Source of the DNA: Bacillota bacterium
GTDB taxonomy: Bacteria; Bacillota; Syntrophomonadia; Syntrophomonadales; Syntrophomonadaceae
Length of the DNA: 18,510 bases
Direction: 5' to 3'
Assembly (NCBI GenBank): GCA_023395515.1
Contig: JAEWZB010000031.1
Location: 1-18,510, forward strand
The translations under genes and the position numbers were made by a program. The notes beneath the pieces were generated by a model that worked only from the letters and a program-made list of their open reading frames with translations, was not told the DNA's origin and ran no database searches. Below are positions 1 through 8,194 of this stretch, piece after piece. How positions within the stretch are numbered: position 1 is the first letter of the stretch; each line of letters opens with the position of its first letter.

Positions 1-113
1 ACCTTAATTTTAACAAAAGTTTGGTTCTTTTTCTATTCACTTAATAAGTGAAATGCAATATTCAGTTAAAAGCTTGTAACTAAGCGGATTTAGCCGCTGC
101 TGAATGAATTATC

Positions 114-701
114 ATGAATAATTCAGGTCAAATATATATAGATTTAAGTCCGTGGATGGGCAACAGGAACATGCAACCATATTTAGAGATTATCAAAACA
201 GCTTTACAGGAAAGCAAACTACTTTCGTTTGAATATGCAGACCGCTACGGAAATAAAACCGTACGAACAGCCGAGCCGTATCAGCTTGTATCGAAAAGTA
301 GTCATTGGTATCTGCAAGGGTATTGCCATAAAAGAAAGGATTTTCGCTTATTCAGACTATCCCGCATATCAAACCTACAAATGAAGGAGGAAACTTTTAC
401 ACCACGAGATTATCAAAAACCGCAGTTAGATTTTACTGATATTTTGGCAACTATGCAAACAAAAATCAAAATCCGTATTCATAAATCTGTCATGGACAGA
501 GTACTTGATTATTGCACTTATGAACACTTTTCGCCAGACGGTGAGGAGCATTACATTGTTAGTTTTCCTTTCATAGAAAACGAATACTACTACAATATTC
601 TTTTCAGTTTGGGGGATAAATGCGAATGTTTAGAGCCGTTACATATCCGCACAGAAATGAAGCGTAGAGTACATGATATAGCTGCCTTATACGAAAACTA
701 A
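114..701 (+). CDS. WYL-domain transcriptional regulator, N-terminally truncated
   Basis: This 195-residue protein matches the C-terminal two thirds of YafY/YobV-type regulators. It begins at the family's internal 'IDLSPW' segment (residues 9-14). The WYL domain follows (about 22-95), with the diagnostic HWYLQGYC stretch and the FRLFRLSRI segment, and then a WCX-like C-terminal extension (about 115-190). Full-length relatives are about 300 residues and carry an HTH domain at the N-terminus; none is present here. An in-frame TGA lies at 105-107, and no HTH-like peptide appears in the other plus frames of bases 1-113. No convincing ribosome site precedes the ATG. WYL domains are thought to sense ligands or nucleic acid, but without the HTH this is more likely a 5'-truncated remnant than an active repressor. 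A Shine-Dalgarno-like AAGGAG at 705-710 just after the stop has no gene behind it. Confidence 0.7.
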   Translation: MNNSGQIYIDLSPWMGNRNMQPYLEIIKTALQESKLLSFEYADRYGNKTVRTAEPYQLVSKSSHWYLQGYCHKRKDFRLFRLSRISNLQMKEETFTPRDYQKPQLDFTDILATMQTKIKIRIHKSVMDRVLDYCTYEHFSPDGEEHYIVSFPFIENEYYYNILFSLGDKCECLEPLHIRTEMKRRVHDIAALYEN

Positions 702-777
702 AACAAGGAGTCTATTCTCATATTCACAATACTTAATGGTGGCTATATTGAGCTATTTCGTTTTTTCCGCTAAACGG

Positions 778-813
778 CCAGCAGGGCAAGTGTATACACA
801 CTTGCCCTGCTGG
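778..813. terminator. Perfect 16-bp inverted repeat, probable bidirectional terminator
   Basis: The arms 778-793 and 798-813 are perfectly complementary (16 bp, GC-rich, starting CCAGCAGGGC) around an ATAC loop. The element sits between the convergent WYL gene and accA, where a shared terminator is expected. The following T-tract is weak (TTTT at 818-821 on plus; none on minus), so it could instead be a mobile palindromic repeat. Confidence 0.55.
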
Positions 814-842
814 CGGATTTTCCCTTGCGGCCCATTAAATAA

Positions 843-1787
843 TCAATAGGTTCCCATCTCTCTTAACTTGGTCATCCGCCTTTTTACTAACTCCCCGGCA
901 CTTAATAATTGCAAGTCCGGCAGATGTTTTATTAATTGAGCTTTTATTTTCTCTCCTAAAGAGGGTAACATATCTTTAGTATCAGTTGGTTCGGCAATTA
1001 TTTCATCAATAAAGCCTCGGGCCCATAAATCTTGGGCCGTTATTTTTAAAGCTGCGGCCATTTCCTCTACCGCATCTAACCTTTTCCATAGTATTGAAGC
1101 ACTAGCTTCAGGTGAGGCTACTGAAAATACCGCATTAGATAACATTATTAAGCGGTCACTAACTCCTAAAGCCAAAGCCCCGCCACTGCCCCCTTCTCCT
1201 ATTATTATAGAAATAATCGGCACTTTAAGAGAACTCATAGTCATTAGAAGCTCGGCAATAGCCCATGCTTGACCACGTTCTTCCGCTCCTACTCCCGGGT
1301 AAGCCCCCGAGGTATCAATGAAAGTAATTACGGGCCTTTTAAACTTTTGGGCCTGTAAAACTAAACGCTCTACCTTTCTAAATCCTTCGGGATGAGGCAT
1401 ACCAAAGTTATATTCTATATTTTCTTTAGTGCTTTTACCTTTACGGTGTCCCACCACTGTAACTGGTACATCATTTAAACGGGCTATCCCTCCGACTATA
1501 GCTTTATCATCCCCATAGCGACGGTCTCCGTGAAACTCTAACCAATCGGTAAAAATATATTCAATATAATCAGTACTGCCCGGCCTTTGCAATTGCCGGT
1601 TAAGTAAAACCTTTTCCCACGGGGTTAAGTTTTGATATTTATCCATTTTTACTTGGATCATCTTTTTTTCCAAATGCTCAATTTCTCCATCTAGATTAAT
1701 TTGTAACTTATTAGCCAAATCTTTTAATTCGGCAATTTTAACTGCTAAATCACTATGCTTTTCCTCAAAATCAAAAATTCGTTGCAC
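843..1787 (-). CDS. accA: Acetyl-CoA carboxylase carboxyltransferase subunit alpha
   Basis: This is the alpha half of the cytoplasmic carboxyltransferase, which with AccD moves the carboxyl group from carboxybiotin to acetyl-CoA to give malonyl-CoA. It has 314 residues, the usual length. Visible family features are the N-terminal helical segment (about 1-60), the PWEKVLLNRQLQRP segment, the FHGDRRYGDD motif, the EERGQAWAIAE segment and the EGGSGGALALG oxyanion-hole loop. The start is GTG at 1787, preceded by a weak AGGTGA site. It is the last gene of the fatty acid operon, 12 bases after accD, and ends before a strong hairpin at 778-813. Nothing in it looks abnormal. Confidence 0.95.
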   Translation of the reverse strand: MQRIFDFEEKHSDLAVKIAELKDLANKLQINLDGEIEHLEKKMIQVKMDKYQNLTPWEKVLLNRQLQRPGSTDYIEYIFTDWLEFHGDRRYGDDKAIVGGIARLNDVPVTVVGHRKGKSTKENIEYNFGMPHPEGFRKVERLVLQAQKFKRPVITFIDTSGAYPGVGAEERGQAWAIAELLMTMSSLKVPIISIIIGEGGSGGALALGVSDRLIMLSNAVFSVASPEASASILWKRLDAVEEMAAALKITAQDLWARGFIDEIIAEPTDTKDMLPSLGEKIKAQLIKHLPDLQLLSAGELVKRRMTKLREMGTY

Positions 1788-1799
1788 CTTATCACCTGC

Positions 1800-2558
1800 T
1801 TAATGAAGACTAAGCAGCTTTACTAAAACCGCCCTGAGCTCTTCTCTTTTGACTACCATATCAATCATGCCGTGTTCCAGTAAAAATTCCGCGGTTTGAA
1901 AGTTCTCCGGTAAAGAACTGCCTAGCGTATTTTTTATAACCCGGGGACCGGTAAAACCTATTAAACTGCCGGGTTCGGCAATAATTACATCACCTAAGGA
2001 AGCAAAGCTGGCACATACTCCCCCGGTCGTAGGATGAGTTAAAATGGAAATATATAAGAGGCCCTGTTCCTTAAGTTTACTTATCATCGCACTAGTCCTG
2101 GCCATCTGCACTAAAGAATACATACCCTCCTGAATACGGGCACCCCCGGAAGAATTACACAAGATCAAAGGGGCGTTCAATTCCATAGCTTTATCAACTG
2201 CCCGGCATATTTTTTCCCCTACTACAAACCCCATGCTCCCCATCATAAAACGGGAATCTAACACTCCTATTACTACCTTATTTCCCGCCATAGTTCCATG
2301 ACCTATAATAGCCGCTTCCGCCAGCCCGCTTTTATTAGCTTCGCTTAGCTTTTCTTCATAGCCCGGAAATTCCAGAATGTTTTCGGTTACTAAGTTGTCA
2401 TCGTATTCGGTAAAACTATTTTCGTCTAATAACAAACTTAATCTTTCTCCCGCGTTTAAGTTGACCTCCTGGTTATTCCCGTTCAGGCTTACTTTATGAT
2501 TTAAGTTTAGTTGAGAACCACTTTTTAATTGCAAATAATTTTTCTTGAGTTTAAACAT
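1800..2558 (-). CDS. accD: Acetyl-CoA carboxylase carboxyltransferase subunit beta, lacking the zinc ribbon
   Basis: This is the beta subunit of carboxyltransferase, partner of AccA. The catalytic crotonase-like domain is intact from about residue 55: SSGGARIQEGMYSLVQMA, PTTGGVCASFASLGD and the FTGPRVI segment are typical of AccD. The protein has only 252 residues against roughly 280-300 in relatives, and the N-terminal four-cysteine zinc ribbon (two CxxC pairs) is absent. Residues 1-35 contain no cysteine and read as an Asn/Leu/Lys-rich stretch before the recognisable AGERLSLLLDE. The three remaining cysteines lie in the catalytic domain and form no CxxC. The ATG at 2558 lies two bases after the fabZ stop. 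In E. coli the ribbon has been linked to nucleic-acid binding and activity, so the loss is notable, but the reading frame is open and the gene sits in its normal place. Confidence 0.93.
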   Translation of the reverse strand: MFKLKKNYLQLKSGSQLNLNHKVSLNGNNQEVNLNAGERLSLLLDENSFTEYDDNLVTENILEFPGYEEKLSEANKSGLAEAAIIGHGTMAGNKVVIGVLDSRFMMGSMGFVVGEKICRAVDKAMELNAPLILCNSSGGARIQEGMYSLVQMARTSAMISKLKEQGLLYISILTHPTTGGVCASFASLGDVIIAEPGSLIGFTGPRVIKNTLGSSLPENFQTAEFLLEHGMIDMVVKREELRAVLVKLLSLH

Positions 2559-2560
2559 AT

Positions 2561-2989
2561 TTAGATTTGCTCCGCTAGAGCAAACATATATTCACCTCCG
2601 CAAACAAACTCTCCATCTACGGTTACAGAACCCTTACCTTTCCCGATATTCCCTTTCATGGTTATTAATTCCGCGCTTATTATTAGTCTATCCCCTGGAA
2701 TTACTTGGCGTTTAAAACGCACTTTATCAAAACCAGCTAATAAGGCTAATTTATGCTTATATTTATCATCGGCTAGTAAAGCACAAGCCCCTACTTGGGC
2801 AATAGCTTCCAACATTAAAACCCCGGGCAGGATAGGTTGGTTAGGAAAATGCCCATTAAAAACCGGTTCGGCGATAGTAACATTTTTTAAACCTAAAGCT
2901 TTTTCACCGGGGACAATTTCCAGTATCCTATCTACCATTAAAAATGGATACCGATGAGGCAGTAATTTCATTACTTCATTAATGTCCAT
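2561..2989 (-). CDS. fabZ: 3-hydroxyacyl-ACP dehydratase FabZ
   Basis: FabZ removes water from 3-hydroxyacyl-ACP to give trans-2-enoyl-ACP in the elongation cycle. The hot-dog fold family signature is clear: HRYPFLMVDRI near the start, then NGHFPNQPILPGVLMLEAIAQ with the catalytic histidine (about residue 47) and glutamate (about 61). The chosen start is the ATG at 2989, giving 142 residues; AGGTGG just upstream is well placed. A GTG at 3001 would add four residues (MVIV). The start lies inside the end of fabF (11-base overlap), suggesting translational coupling. In Clostridium and Streptococcus clusters accB usually lies between fabF and fabZ; here there is no room for it. Confidence 0.95.
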   Translation of the reverse strand: MDINEVMKLLPHRYPFLMVDRILEIVPGEKALGLKNVTIAEPVFNGHFPNQPILPGVLMLEAIAQVGACALLADDKYKHKLALLAGFDKVRFKRQVIPGDRLIISAELITMKGNIGKGKGSVTVDGEFVCGGEYMFALAEQI

Positions 2990-4244
2990 CACTATCACCA
3001 CCTGGGTATTCTTTGGCGATTAAAACCGCATTATGACCGCCAAATCCTAATGAATCAGATAAAATATAGTTTACTTTTTTAGACCGGGCTTCATTAGGAA
3101 CATAATCTAAATCACAATCAGGGTCTTTTTCACTGTAGTTTAAGGTTGGCGGAATTAGATTATATTTAATAGCTAATAAGGCCGCTATTAACTCTACGGC
3201 CCCAGCCGCCCCTAACATGTGGCCGGTAGCAGCTTTAATAGAGCTTATGGGAATTTGCTTGCTATACTCGCCGAATACTTGTTTAATAACCGTTGTCTCT
3301 ACCTTGTCATTTAGCTTAGTACCGGTACCATGAGCATTAATATAGTCAATAACCTCCGGCTTAATATCAGCATCTCTTAATGCCATTTTAAAAGCCAGGC
3401 CAGCACCTTGACCTTCCTCATCCGGTTGTACCATATGGTAGGCATCACCACTATATCCATACCCTACTAGCTCCGCATAAATATTAGCTTTACGTGCCAG
3501 GGCATGTTCTAATTCTTCTAAAACTACTATTCCCGACCCCTCGCCCATGACAAATCCGGCTCGATTAGCATCAAAGGGCTGACAAGCTTTTTCTAATTCG
3601 TCATTACGGGTAGATAAGGCTTTCATAGCACAAAATCCTCCTATTCCAATAGTACTTATGGAAGATTCAGCACCTCCAGCTATCATCACATCAGCTTTAC
3701 CATGACGAATTATTTCTAAAGCATCTCCTATAGAGTTAGTTCCAGACGCACAAGCAGTTACAGTACAGCCGTTAGGTCCCATAGCTCCCAACATTATGGC
3801 TACCTGACCTGCGGCCATATTAGGTATCATCATGGGAATAAGAAAAGGACTAATACCGGCGGCACCTTTGTTAACATAGTTAAAACACTGGTTTTCTAAA
3901 GTTTCCAGTCCTCCTACCCCCGAACCTATCCAGACTCCCATCCGGGAGGCATTAGCTGCGCTGATACTAAGTCCCGAATCTTCCCAGGCACTTTTAGCTG
4001 CCGCACAAGCATATTGCACAAACTTATCCATACGCCGGGCATCTTTTTTAGGAATATAGTCGGCCGGGTCAAAATCCTTAACCTGCGCAGCTATTTGAGT
4101 GGGAAAAGTTGAAACATCAAATCTATCAATCTTACCGATACCAGATTGACCGCGAATAAGATTTTGCCAAAACTTTTCCGGGTTATTTCCAATAGGAGTT
4201 ATAAGACCTAAACCTGTTATTACAACTCTTCTTCTATTAGGCAT
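2979..4244 (-). CDS. fabF: Beta-ketoacyl-ACP synthase II
   Basis: This is the condensing enzyme that extends acyl-ACP with malonyl-ACP by two carbons. At 421 residues it is full length for the family. The catalytic triad is visible: nucleophile Cys165 in TVTACASG, His in NAHGTGTKLND (about 310), and His in AATGHMLGAAG (about 346). The N-terminal RRVVITGLGLITPIGN is characteristic. A small difference is GTGTKLND where many homologues have GTSTPLND. The ATG start at 4244 follows an AAAGGTGG site. It lies 15 bases after acpP and overlaps fabZ. Confidence 0.96.
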   Translation of the reverse strand: MPNRRRVVITGLGLITPIGNNPEKFWQNLIRGQSGIGKIDRFDVSTFPTQIAAQVKDFDPADYIPKKDARRMDKFVQYACAAAKSAWEDSGLSISAANASRMGVWIGSGVGGLETLENQCFNYVNKGAAGISPFLIPMMIPNMAAGQVAIMLGAMGPNGCTVTACASGTNSIGDALEIIRHGKADVMIAGGAESSISTIGIGGFCAMKALSTRNDELEKACQPFDANRAGFVMGEGSGIVVLEELEHALARKANIYAELVGYGYSGDAYHMVQPDEEGQGAGLAFKMALRDADIKPEVIDYINAHGTGTKLNDKVETTVIKQVFGEYSKQIPISSIKAATGHMLGAAGAVELIAALLAIKYNLIPPTLNYSEKDPDCDLDYVPNEARSKKVNYILSDSLGFGGHNAVLIAKEYPGGDSDGH

Positions 4245-4259
4245 AATACCACCTTTACT

Positions 4260-4496
4260 TTATTCCTTGATTTTACCTGCAATGTAATTAACGGCATCGG
4301 CAACAGTTTTCATCTTTTCGGCTTCTTCTTCCGGAATTTCGATATTATACTTTTCTTCCAACATCATAAGCATTTCCACAATATCCAAAGAATCGGCATT
4401 TAAATCTTCATCAAATAATGATTCCAAGGTTATGCTTTCTGCTGGTATATCCTTAATCTCCACAATTACTTCTTTTACTACCTCAAATACTGACAT
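4260..4496 (-). CDS. acpP: Acyl carrier protein
   Basis: This is a 78-residue acidic carrier protein that holds growing acyl chains on 4'-phosphopantetheine attached to Ser36 in the motif DLNADSLDIVEM. The start at 4496 (MSVFEVVKEV) is chosen because TAAGGAGG lies a few bases upstream. A longer frame back to 4595 would add 33 residues unlike any ACP and would overlap fabG. Its place between fabG and fabF is not the fabH-acpP-fabK order of Streptococcus. The strong ribosome site fits the high ACP output cells need. Confidence 0.96.
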   Translation of the reverse strand: MSVFEVVKEVIVEIKDIPAESITLESLFDEDLNADSLDIVEMLMMLEEKYNIEIPEEEAEKMKTVADAVNYIAGKIKE

Positions 4497-4533
4497 TTTT
4501 ATTTTCCTCCTTAAATATAAAATTAAATTATTT

Positions 4534-5274
4534 TTATAAACCTGCCATACCACCATCAATTTGAATAACTTGTCCGGTAATATACGCGGCTTCATCTGCA
4601 GCTAAAAAGTTTACTAATGCAGCTACATCCTCCGGTTGGCCAATTCTATTCACGGCTAATCCATCCACAATCTTTTGCTTTTGTTCCGCCGGTAACTCAT
4701 CAGTCATATCACTCGCGATAAAACCAGGTGCTACCGTATTAACCGTAATACCCCGTTTGCCATACTCCTTGGCCAGGGATTTAGTTAACCCGGTTAATCC
4801 GGCCTTGGCCGCTGCATAGTGAACTTGCCCCGGGTTACCGGTCAGTCCTACCACTGAGGTTATATTGATGATACGCCCCCTTTTTTGTCTAGTCATAAAA
4901 CGTAGGGCCGCCCGGGAACAATAAAAAGCCGCATCTAAATTGGTGTTAATTATTCGGCTCCAATCATCATCCGACATTTTAAGGGCTAATTGGTTATGGT
5001 TAATACCGGCATTATTGACTAGAACATCAATGCTGCCGTAGGTTGCCACCGTTTTTTCGATTAACGCCAGGGCTTCTTTAGAAGCAGATACATCGGCTTT
5101 AACCGTTATGGCTCTTCCTCCTTGCTTTTCAATCTCCTCCTGCAGCTCTTTAGCTTTAAGTTCACTATTAAGATAGTTAATTACTACATCATAGCCGTTA
5201 AGAGCTAACTTTTGAGCAATAGCCCGGCCTATACCTCTGGAACTTCCTGTAATTACCGCCGCTTTATTAACCAA
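4534..5274 (-). CDS. fabG: 3-oxoacyl-ACP reductase FabG
   Basis: This is a NADPH-dependent short-chain dehydrogenase that reduces 3-ketoacyl-ACP. It has 246 residues, the normal size. The cofactor loop TGSSRGIG (about 9-16), NNAG (87-90) and the catalytic Ser140, Tyr153 and Lys157 (YAAAK) are all present. The C-terminal ITGQVIQIDGGMAGL is typical. The start is TTG at 5274, with GGAGGAGGTG well placed upstream inside the end of fabD; the two genes overlap by eight bases. A 37-base gap follows before acpP, the widest inside the operon. Confidence 0.95.
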   Translation of the reverse strand: MVNKAAVITGSSRGIGRAIAQKLALNGYDVVINYLNSELKAKELQEEIEKQGGRAITVKADVSASKEALALIEKTVATYGSIDVLVNNAGINHNQLALKMSDDDWSRIINTNLDAAFYCSRAALRFMTRQKRGRIINITSVVGLTGNPGQVHYAAAKAGLTGLTKSLAKEYGKRGITVNTVAPGFIASDMTDELPAEQKQKIVDGLAVNRIGQPEDVAALVNFLAADEAAYITGQVIQIDGGMAGL

Positions 5275-6190
5275 TCCTTTGCACCTCCTCCATTATTTTG
5301 GCTAGTGATTCCTTATTATTAATTGCACCCAGGGCAAAACTATTATCAATTCTTTTAATTAATCCGGTTAAAGCTTCTCCGGGGCCAATCTCAATAATCC
5401 CCGCTACCTTACTCATCAAATAACGGATACTTTGTTCCCATAAAACCGGAGCATATAGTTGTTCCTGCAAAAGATCAGCTATTTGTTCTTTACTATTGAC
5501 CCGGGCATTGACATTACTTACAACTCCTATTTCCGGCTCCAACCAAGCAATATTAGTCAGATAAGTGCTGAACTCCCGGGCCGCTTTAACCATTAACCGG
5601 CTATGGGAGGGTATACTGACTTTAAGCTTACGAGTCTTCCCCCCCTCACTTTTTATTAACTCACAAGCTGCTTCTACCGCCTTAGCTGCACCTGAAATTA
5701 CTACCTGTCCGGGACAATTATAATTAGCTATGCTAACCTGATCTAATCCGGCACAAATATCTTCCACCACCGTTTCTTTTATACCCATAACCGCAGCCAT
5801 GGCCCCCTGACCTAAAGGTACTGCATCTTGCATTAATTGACCGCGCTTATAAACTAGGGGTAAAACATCTTCCAGTTTGATAGCTCCCGCTGCGGTTAAA
5901 GCTGAATATTCTCCTAAGCTTAATCCGGCCAGCAGAGAAGGTTTTAGGCCCGCTTCTTTTGCTACTTCAAATATAGCCATACTAGTAGTCAAAATAGCCG
6001 GCTGCACATAAGCCGTTTGATTTAATAGCCCCTTAACATCGGTAAAGCATATTTCCGCTAAATCAAAGCCTAATACCTTACTAGCCCTTTGGTAAACGGA
6101 TTGGGCTACAGGATAATTATGGTAAAATTCCTCACCCATTCCTATATATTGGGCACCTTGCCCGGCAAAGACTAAACCGAGTTTTATCAC
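5267..6190 (-). CDS. fabD: Malonyl-CoA:ACP transacylase
   Basis: FabD transfers malonyl from CoA to ACP, supplying the extender units. It has 307 residues. It shows VFAGQGAQYIGMG at the N-terminus, the nucleophile Ser91 in GLSLGEYSAL, Arg117 in KRGQLM, the catalytic His196 in SIPSHS and the C-terminal EIGPGEALTGLIKRI. The nucleophile elbow is GLSLGE rather than the E. coli GHSLGE, a variation also seen in other Firmicutes. The GTG start at 6190 lies three bases after the fabK stop; GGAGG at the end of fabK serves as its ribosome site. Confidence 0.95.
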   Translation of the reverse strand: MIKLGLVFAGQGAQYIGMGEEFYHNYPVAQSVYQRASKVLGFDLAEICFTDVKGLLNQTAYVQPAILTTSMAIFEVAKEAGLKPSLLAGLSLGEYSALTAAGAIKLEDVLPLVYKRGQLMQDAVPLGQGAMAAVMGIKETVVEDICAGLDQVSIANYNCPGQVVISGAAKAVEAACELIKSEGGKTRKLKVSIPSHSRLMVKAAREFSTYLTNIAWLEPEIGVVSNVNARVNSKEQIADLLQEQLYAPVLWEQSIRYLMSKVAGIIEIGPGEALTGLIKRIDNSFALGAINNKESLAKIMEEVQRIG

Positions 6191-6193
6191 CTT

Positions 6194-7132
6194 TTAGCCC
6201 TCCAATCTTTGTTTAGCTTTTATCAAATCAGCCACTAAATCTAATACTATCTCCCCCGCCGGTTCTATTTTATTTATAAGTCCGGCTGCCTGCCCGGCTA
6301 ATATACTTCCTTCCTCCATTTCACCATGTAAGGCCGCACTAGGATATCTACCCATTCCTAATTGTCTTAGCTCCTCTTGACTGGCCCCTCCATACTCCCG
6401 TTTTAAATATTCCCGGGTAAATTTATTCTCCAAAGCTCTCACCGGATGTCCGCTGGAGACACCGCAAATAACGGTAGAGCGATCTCTGGCTTTGATAATT
6501 TTATGTTTATAATCTGAATGAACGTCACATTCTTCTGCACATACGAATCTCGTTCCCACTTGTATACCTTCCGCACCTAAAGCTAACGCCGCTAAAAAGC
6601 CGCGCCCATCTACAATGCCACCGGCGGCTATGACCGGCTTATCTACTGCATCTGCTATCATTGGTACTATACACATAGTAGAAATTTCCCCAATATGGCC
6701 ACCAGATTCCATCCCTTCGGCAATAACTGCATCAGCGCCTAATCTGCATAGCCTTTTGGCTAAAGCTGATGCTGATACTACCGGTATAACCTTAGTACCG
6801 GCATTCTTAAGCAGTTCTATATATTTACCCGGATTACCGCCTCCAGTAGTAACTACAGGTATTTTATGAGCAATAACTAAATCAGCTTTGGCCTTAACAT
6901 CTTCGGCAGCTAACATTAAATTAACCCCCACCGGTTTATCAGTAAGACTTTTAGCTAACTTAATTTGCTCATCCAGCCACGTTAAGTCCCGGCCACCTGC
7001 GCCTATTATCCCAAGTCCCCCCGCCTTAGATACAGCTGCCGCTAATCTTCCTCCGGCTATCCAAGCCATTCCCCCTTGGAGAATCGGATATTTTATTCCT
7101 AATAGCTTACATAAGCGATTTTGGCTAAACAT
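6194..7132 (-). CDS. fabK: Enoyl-ACP reductase II (FMN-dependent FabK)
   Basis: This is a flavin-dependent reductase of the last step of the elongation cycle, unrelated to FabI. It has 312 residues in a nitronate-monooxygenase-like TIM barrel. Diagnostic parts are YPILQGGMAWIAGGRLAAAVS near the N-terminus, VTTGGGNP (94-101), AEGMESGGHIGEIST with the conserved His146, and the glycine-rich AAGGIVDGRGFLAALALGA and QVGTRF phosphate-binding region. Its ATG follows the fabH stop directly (TAAATG), with GGGGGAGG upstream. No fabI is seen in the window. FabK in this operon is typical of Clostridia and streptococci. Confidence 0.95.
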   Translation of the reverse strand: MFSQNRLCKLLGIKYPILQGGMAWIAGGRLAAAVSKAGGLGIIGAGGRDLTWLDEQIKLAKSLTDKPVGVNLMLAAEDVKAKADLVIAHKIPVVTTGGGNPGKYIELLKNAGTKVIPVVSASALAKRLCRLGADAVIAEGMESGGHIGEISTMCIVPMIADAVDKPVIAAGGIVDGRGFLAALALGAEGIQVGTRFVCAEECDVHSDYKHKIIKARDRSTVICGVSSGHPVRALENKFTREYLKREYGGASQEELRQLGMGRYPSAALHGEMEEGSILAGQAAGLINKIEPAGEIVLDLVADLIKAKQRLEG

Positions 7133-8134
7133 TTATTTCCTCCCCCACTTGATTAAGGCTCCGCCAAAAGTTAACCCCGCCCCAAAACCAACACTTAAAA
7201 TAATATCACCCGGCTTAAATTTGCCTTCTTCATCAGCCATAGCCATAGCTACAGGAATGGAAGCCGCGGACATATTGCCAAGCTTATCCAGATTAATAAG
7301 GGTTTTTTCCGGGGGTATATTCATCCGTTTCATAGCCGTTTGTATAATACGCAGATTGGCTTGATGAGGTACAAAATAGTCAATATCCGTATAGCTTAGA
7401 CCACTTGCCTCTAATAACTCTTCACATAGGGTAACCATCTTTTTACTGGCAAACTTAAATACTTCCTTGCCATTCATTTGTATAAAATGCATTTTATCCG
7501 CAATAGTTTGGTGAGAAGCAGGATGAAGAGCCGCACCCGCCGGCAATTTCAGATAATCTGCTCCTGAGCCGTCCGAACCAATAATAGTATGACTAATACC
7601 ATAATCGGAATCATCCCATCCTAATACTGCCGCACCGGCTCCATCCCCAAAAAGTACACAAGTATTTCTATCTTCGTAGTCTACTATTCTAGTTAAAATC
7701 TCAGCCCCGATAACTAATACATATTTACAAGCACCAGTCATTAAAAACTTATCCGCCACGGTTAAGCCATATATAAATCCGGTACAACCAGCTTCTAAAT
7801 CAAAAGCACCCGCATTGACAGCTCCCAGTTGGTCTTGCACTAAACAAGCCGTAGCCGGAAAAAGCATATCAGGAGTAACTGTAGCCACAATTATTAATCC
7901 AATCTCCTCCCCGGATATTCCCGCCTTTTTTACGGCCCTATCAGCAGCTTCCCGACATAAATCTGAAGTAGATTTATTAGCTGCGGCTTGCCTTCTTTCT
8001 TTGATACCAGTTCTTTCTTGTATCCATTCATCACTAGTCTCGACTATACTGGCAAAATATTTATTATCTAAAATTTGAGAGGGGAGCGAATAACCTAATC
8101 CTAAAATTGCACTGCCCACCAATCGCACCACCAT
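7133..8134 (-). CDS. fabH: Beta-ketoacyl-ACP synthase III
   Basis: FabH starts fatty acid synthesis by condensing acetyl-CoA (or a branched primer) with malonyl-ACP. It has up to 333 residues. The triad is Cys117 in DLEAGCTGFIYG, His in VPHQANLRI (about 257) and Asn in KLGNMSAASIP (about 287; many homologues have GNTSAASIP). It is the first gene of the operon, about 16 bases from the predicted transcription start. The start is uncertain: ATG at 8134 has no ribosome site, while the bases GGTGGTG after it could serve TTG at 8122 or GTG at 8119. Either would remove four or five residues not conserved in the family. Confidence 0.94.
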   Translation of the reverse strand: MVVRLVGSAILGLGYSLPSQILDNKYFASIVETSDEWIQERTGIKERRQAAANKSTSDLCREAADRAVKKAGISGEEIGLIIVATVTPDMLFPATACLVQDQLGAVNAGAFDLEAGCTGFIYGLTVADKFLMTGACKYVLVIGAEILTRIVDYEDRNTCVLFGDGAGAAVLGWDDSDYGISHTIIGSDGSGADYLKLPAGAALHPASHQTIADKMHFIQMNGKEVFKFASKKMVTLCEELLEASGLSYTDIDYFVPHQANLRIIQTAMKRMNIPPEKTLINLDKLGNMSAASIPVAMAMADEEGKFKPGDIILSVGFGAGLTFGGALIKWGRK

Positions 8135-8157
8135 TTTTTTATAAATTTATGTTAATC

Positions 8158-8187
8158 ATTAAAGCAGAGATAAGGTATTTATGTCAA
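8158..8187 (-). promoter_or_regulatory. Promoter of the fatty acid synthesis operon
   Basis: On the minus strand, a perfect -35 TTGACA (8182-8187) and a -10 TTTAAT (8158-8163) are 18 bases apart, placing the start near 8150, about 16 bases before fabH. It lies downstream of the strong terminator at 8241-8316, so the operon can be transcribed independently of groESL. Confidence 0.75.
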
Positions 8188-8194
8188 TGTTTTT

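Noticed and set aside
36..52. TTCACTTA-A-TAAGTGAA palindrome before the WYL fragment
   Set aside because: It is short, AT-rich and next to a decayed gene; no matching site elsewhere in the window, so not called an operator.
4497..4595. 33-residue N-terminal extension of acyl carrier protein
   Set aside because: It overlaps the end of fabG in another frame and does not resemble ACP; TAAGGAGG marks the ATG at 4496.
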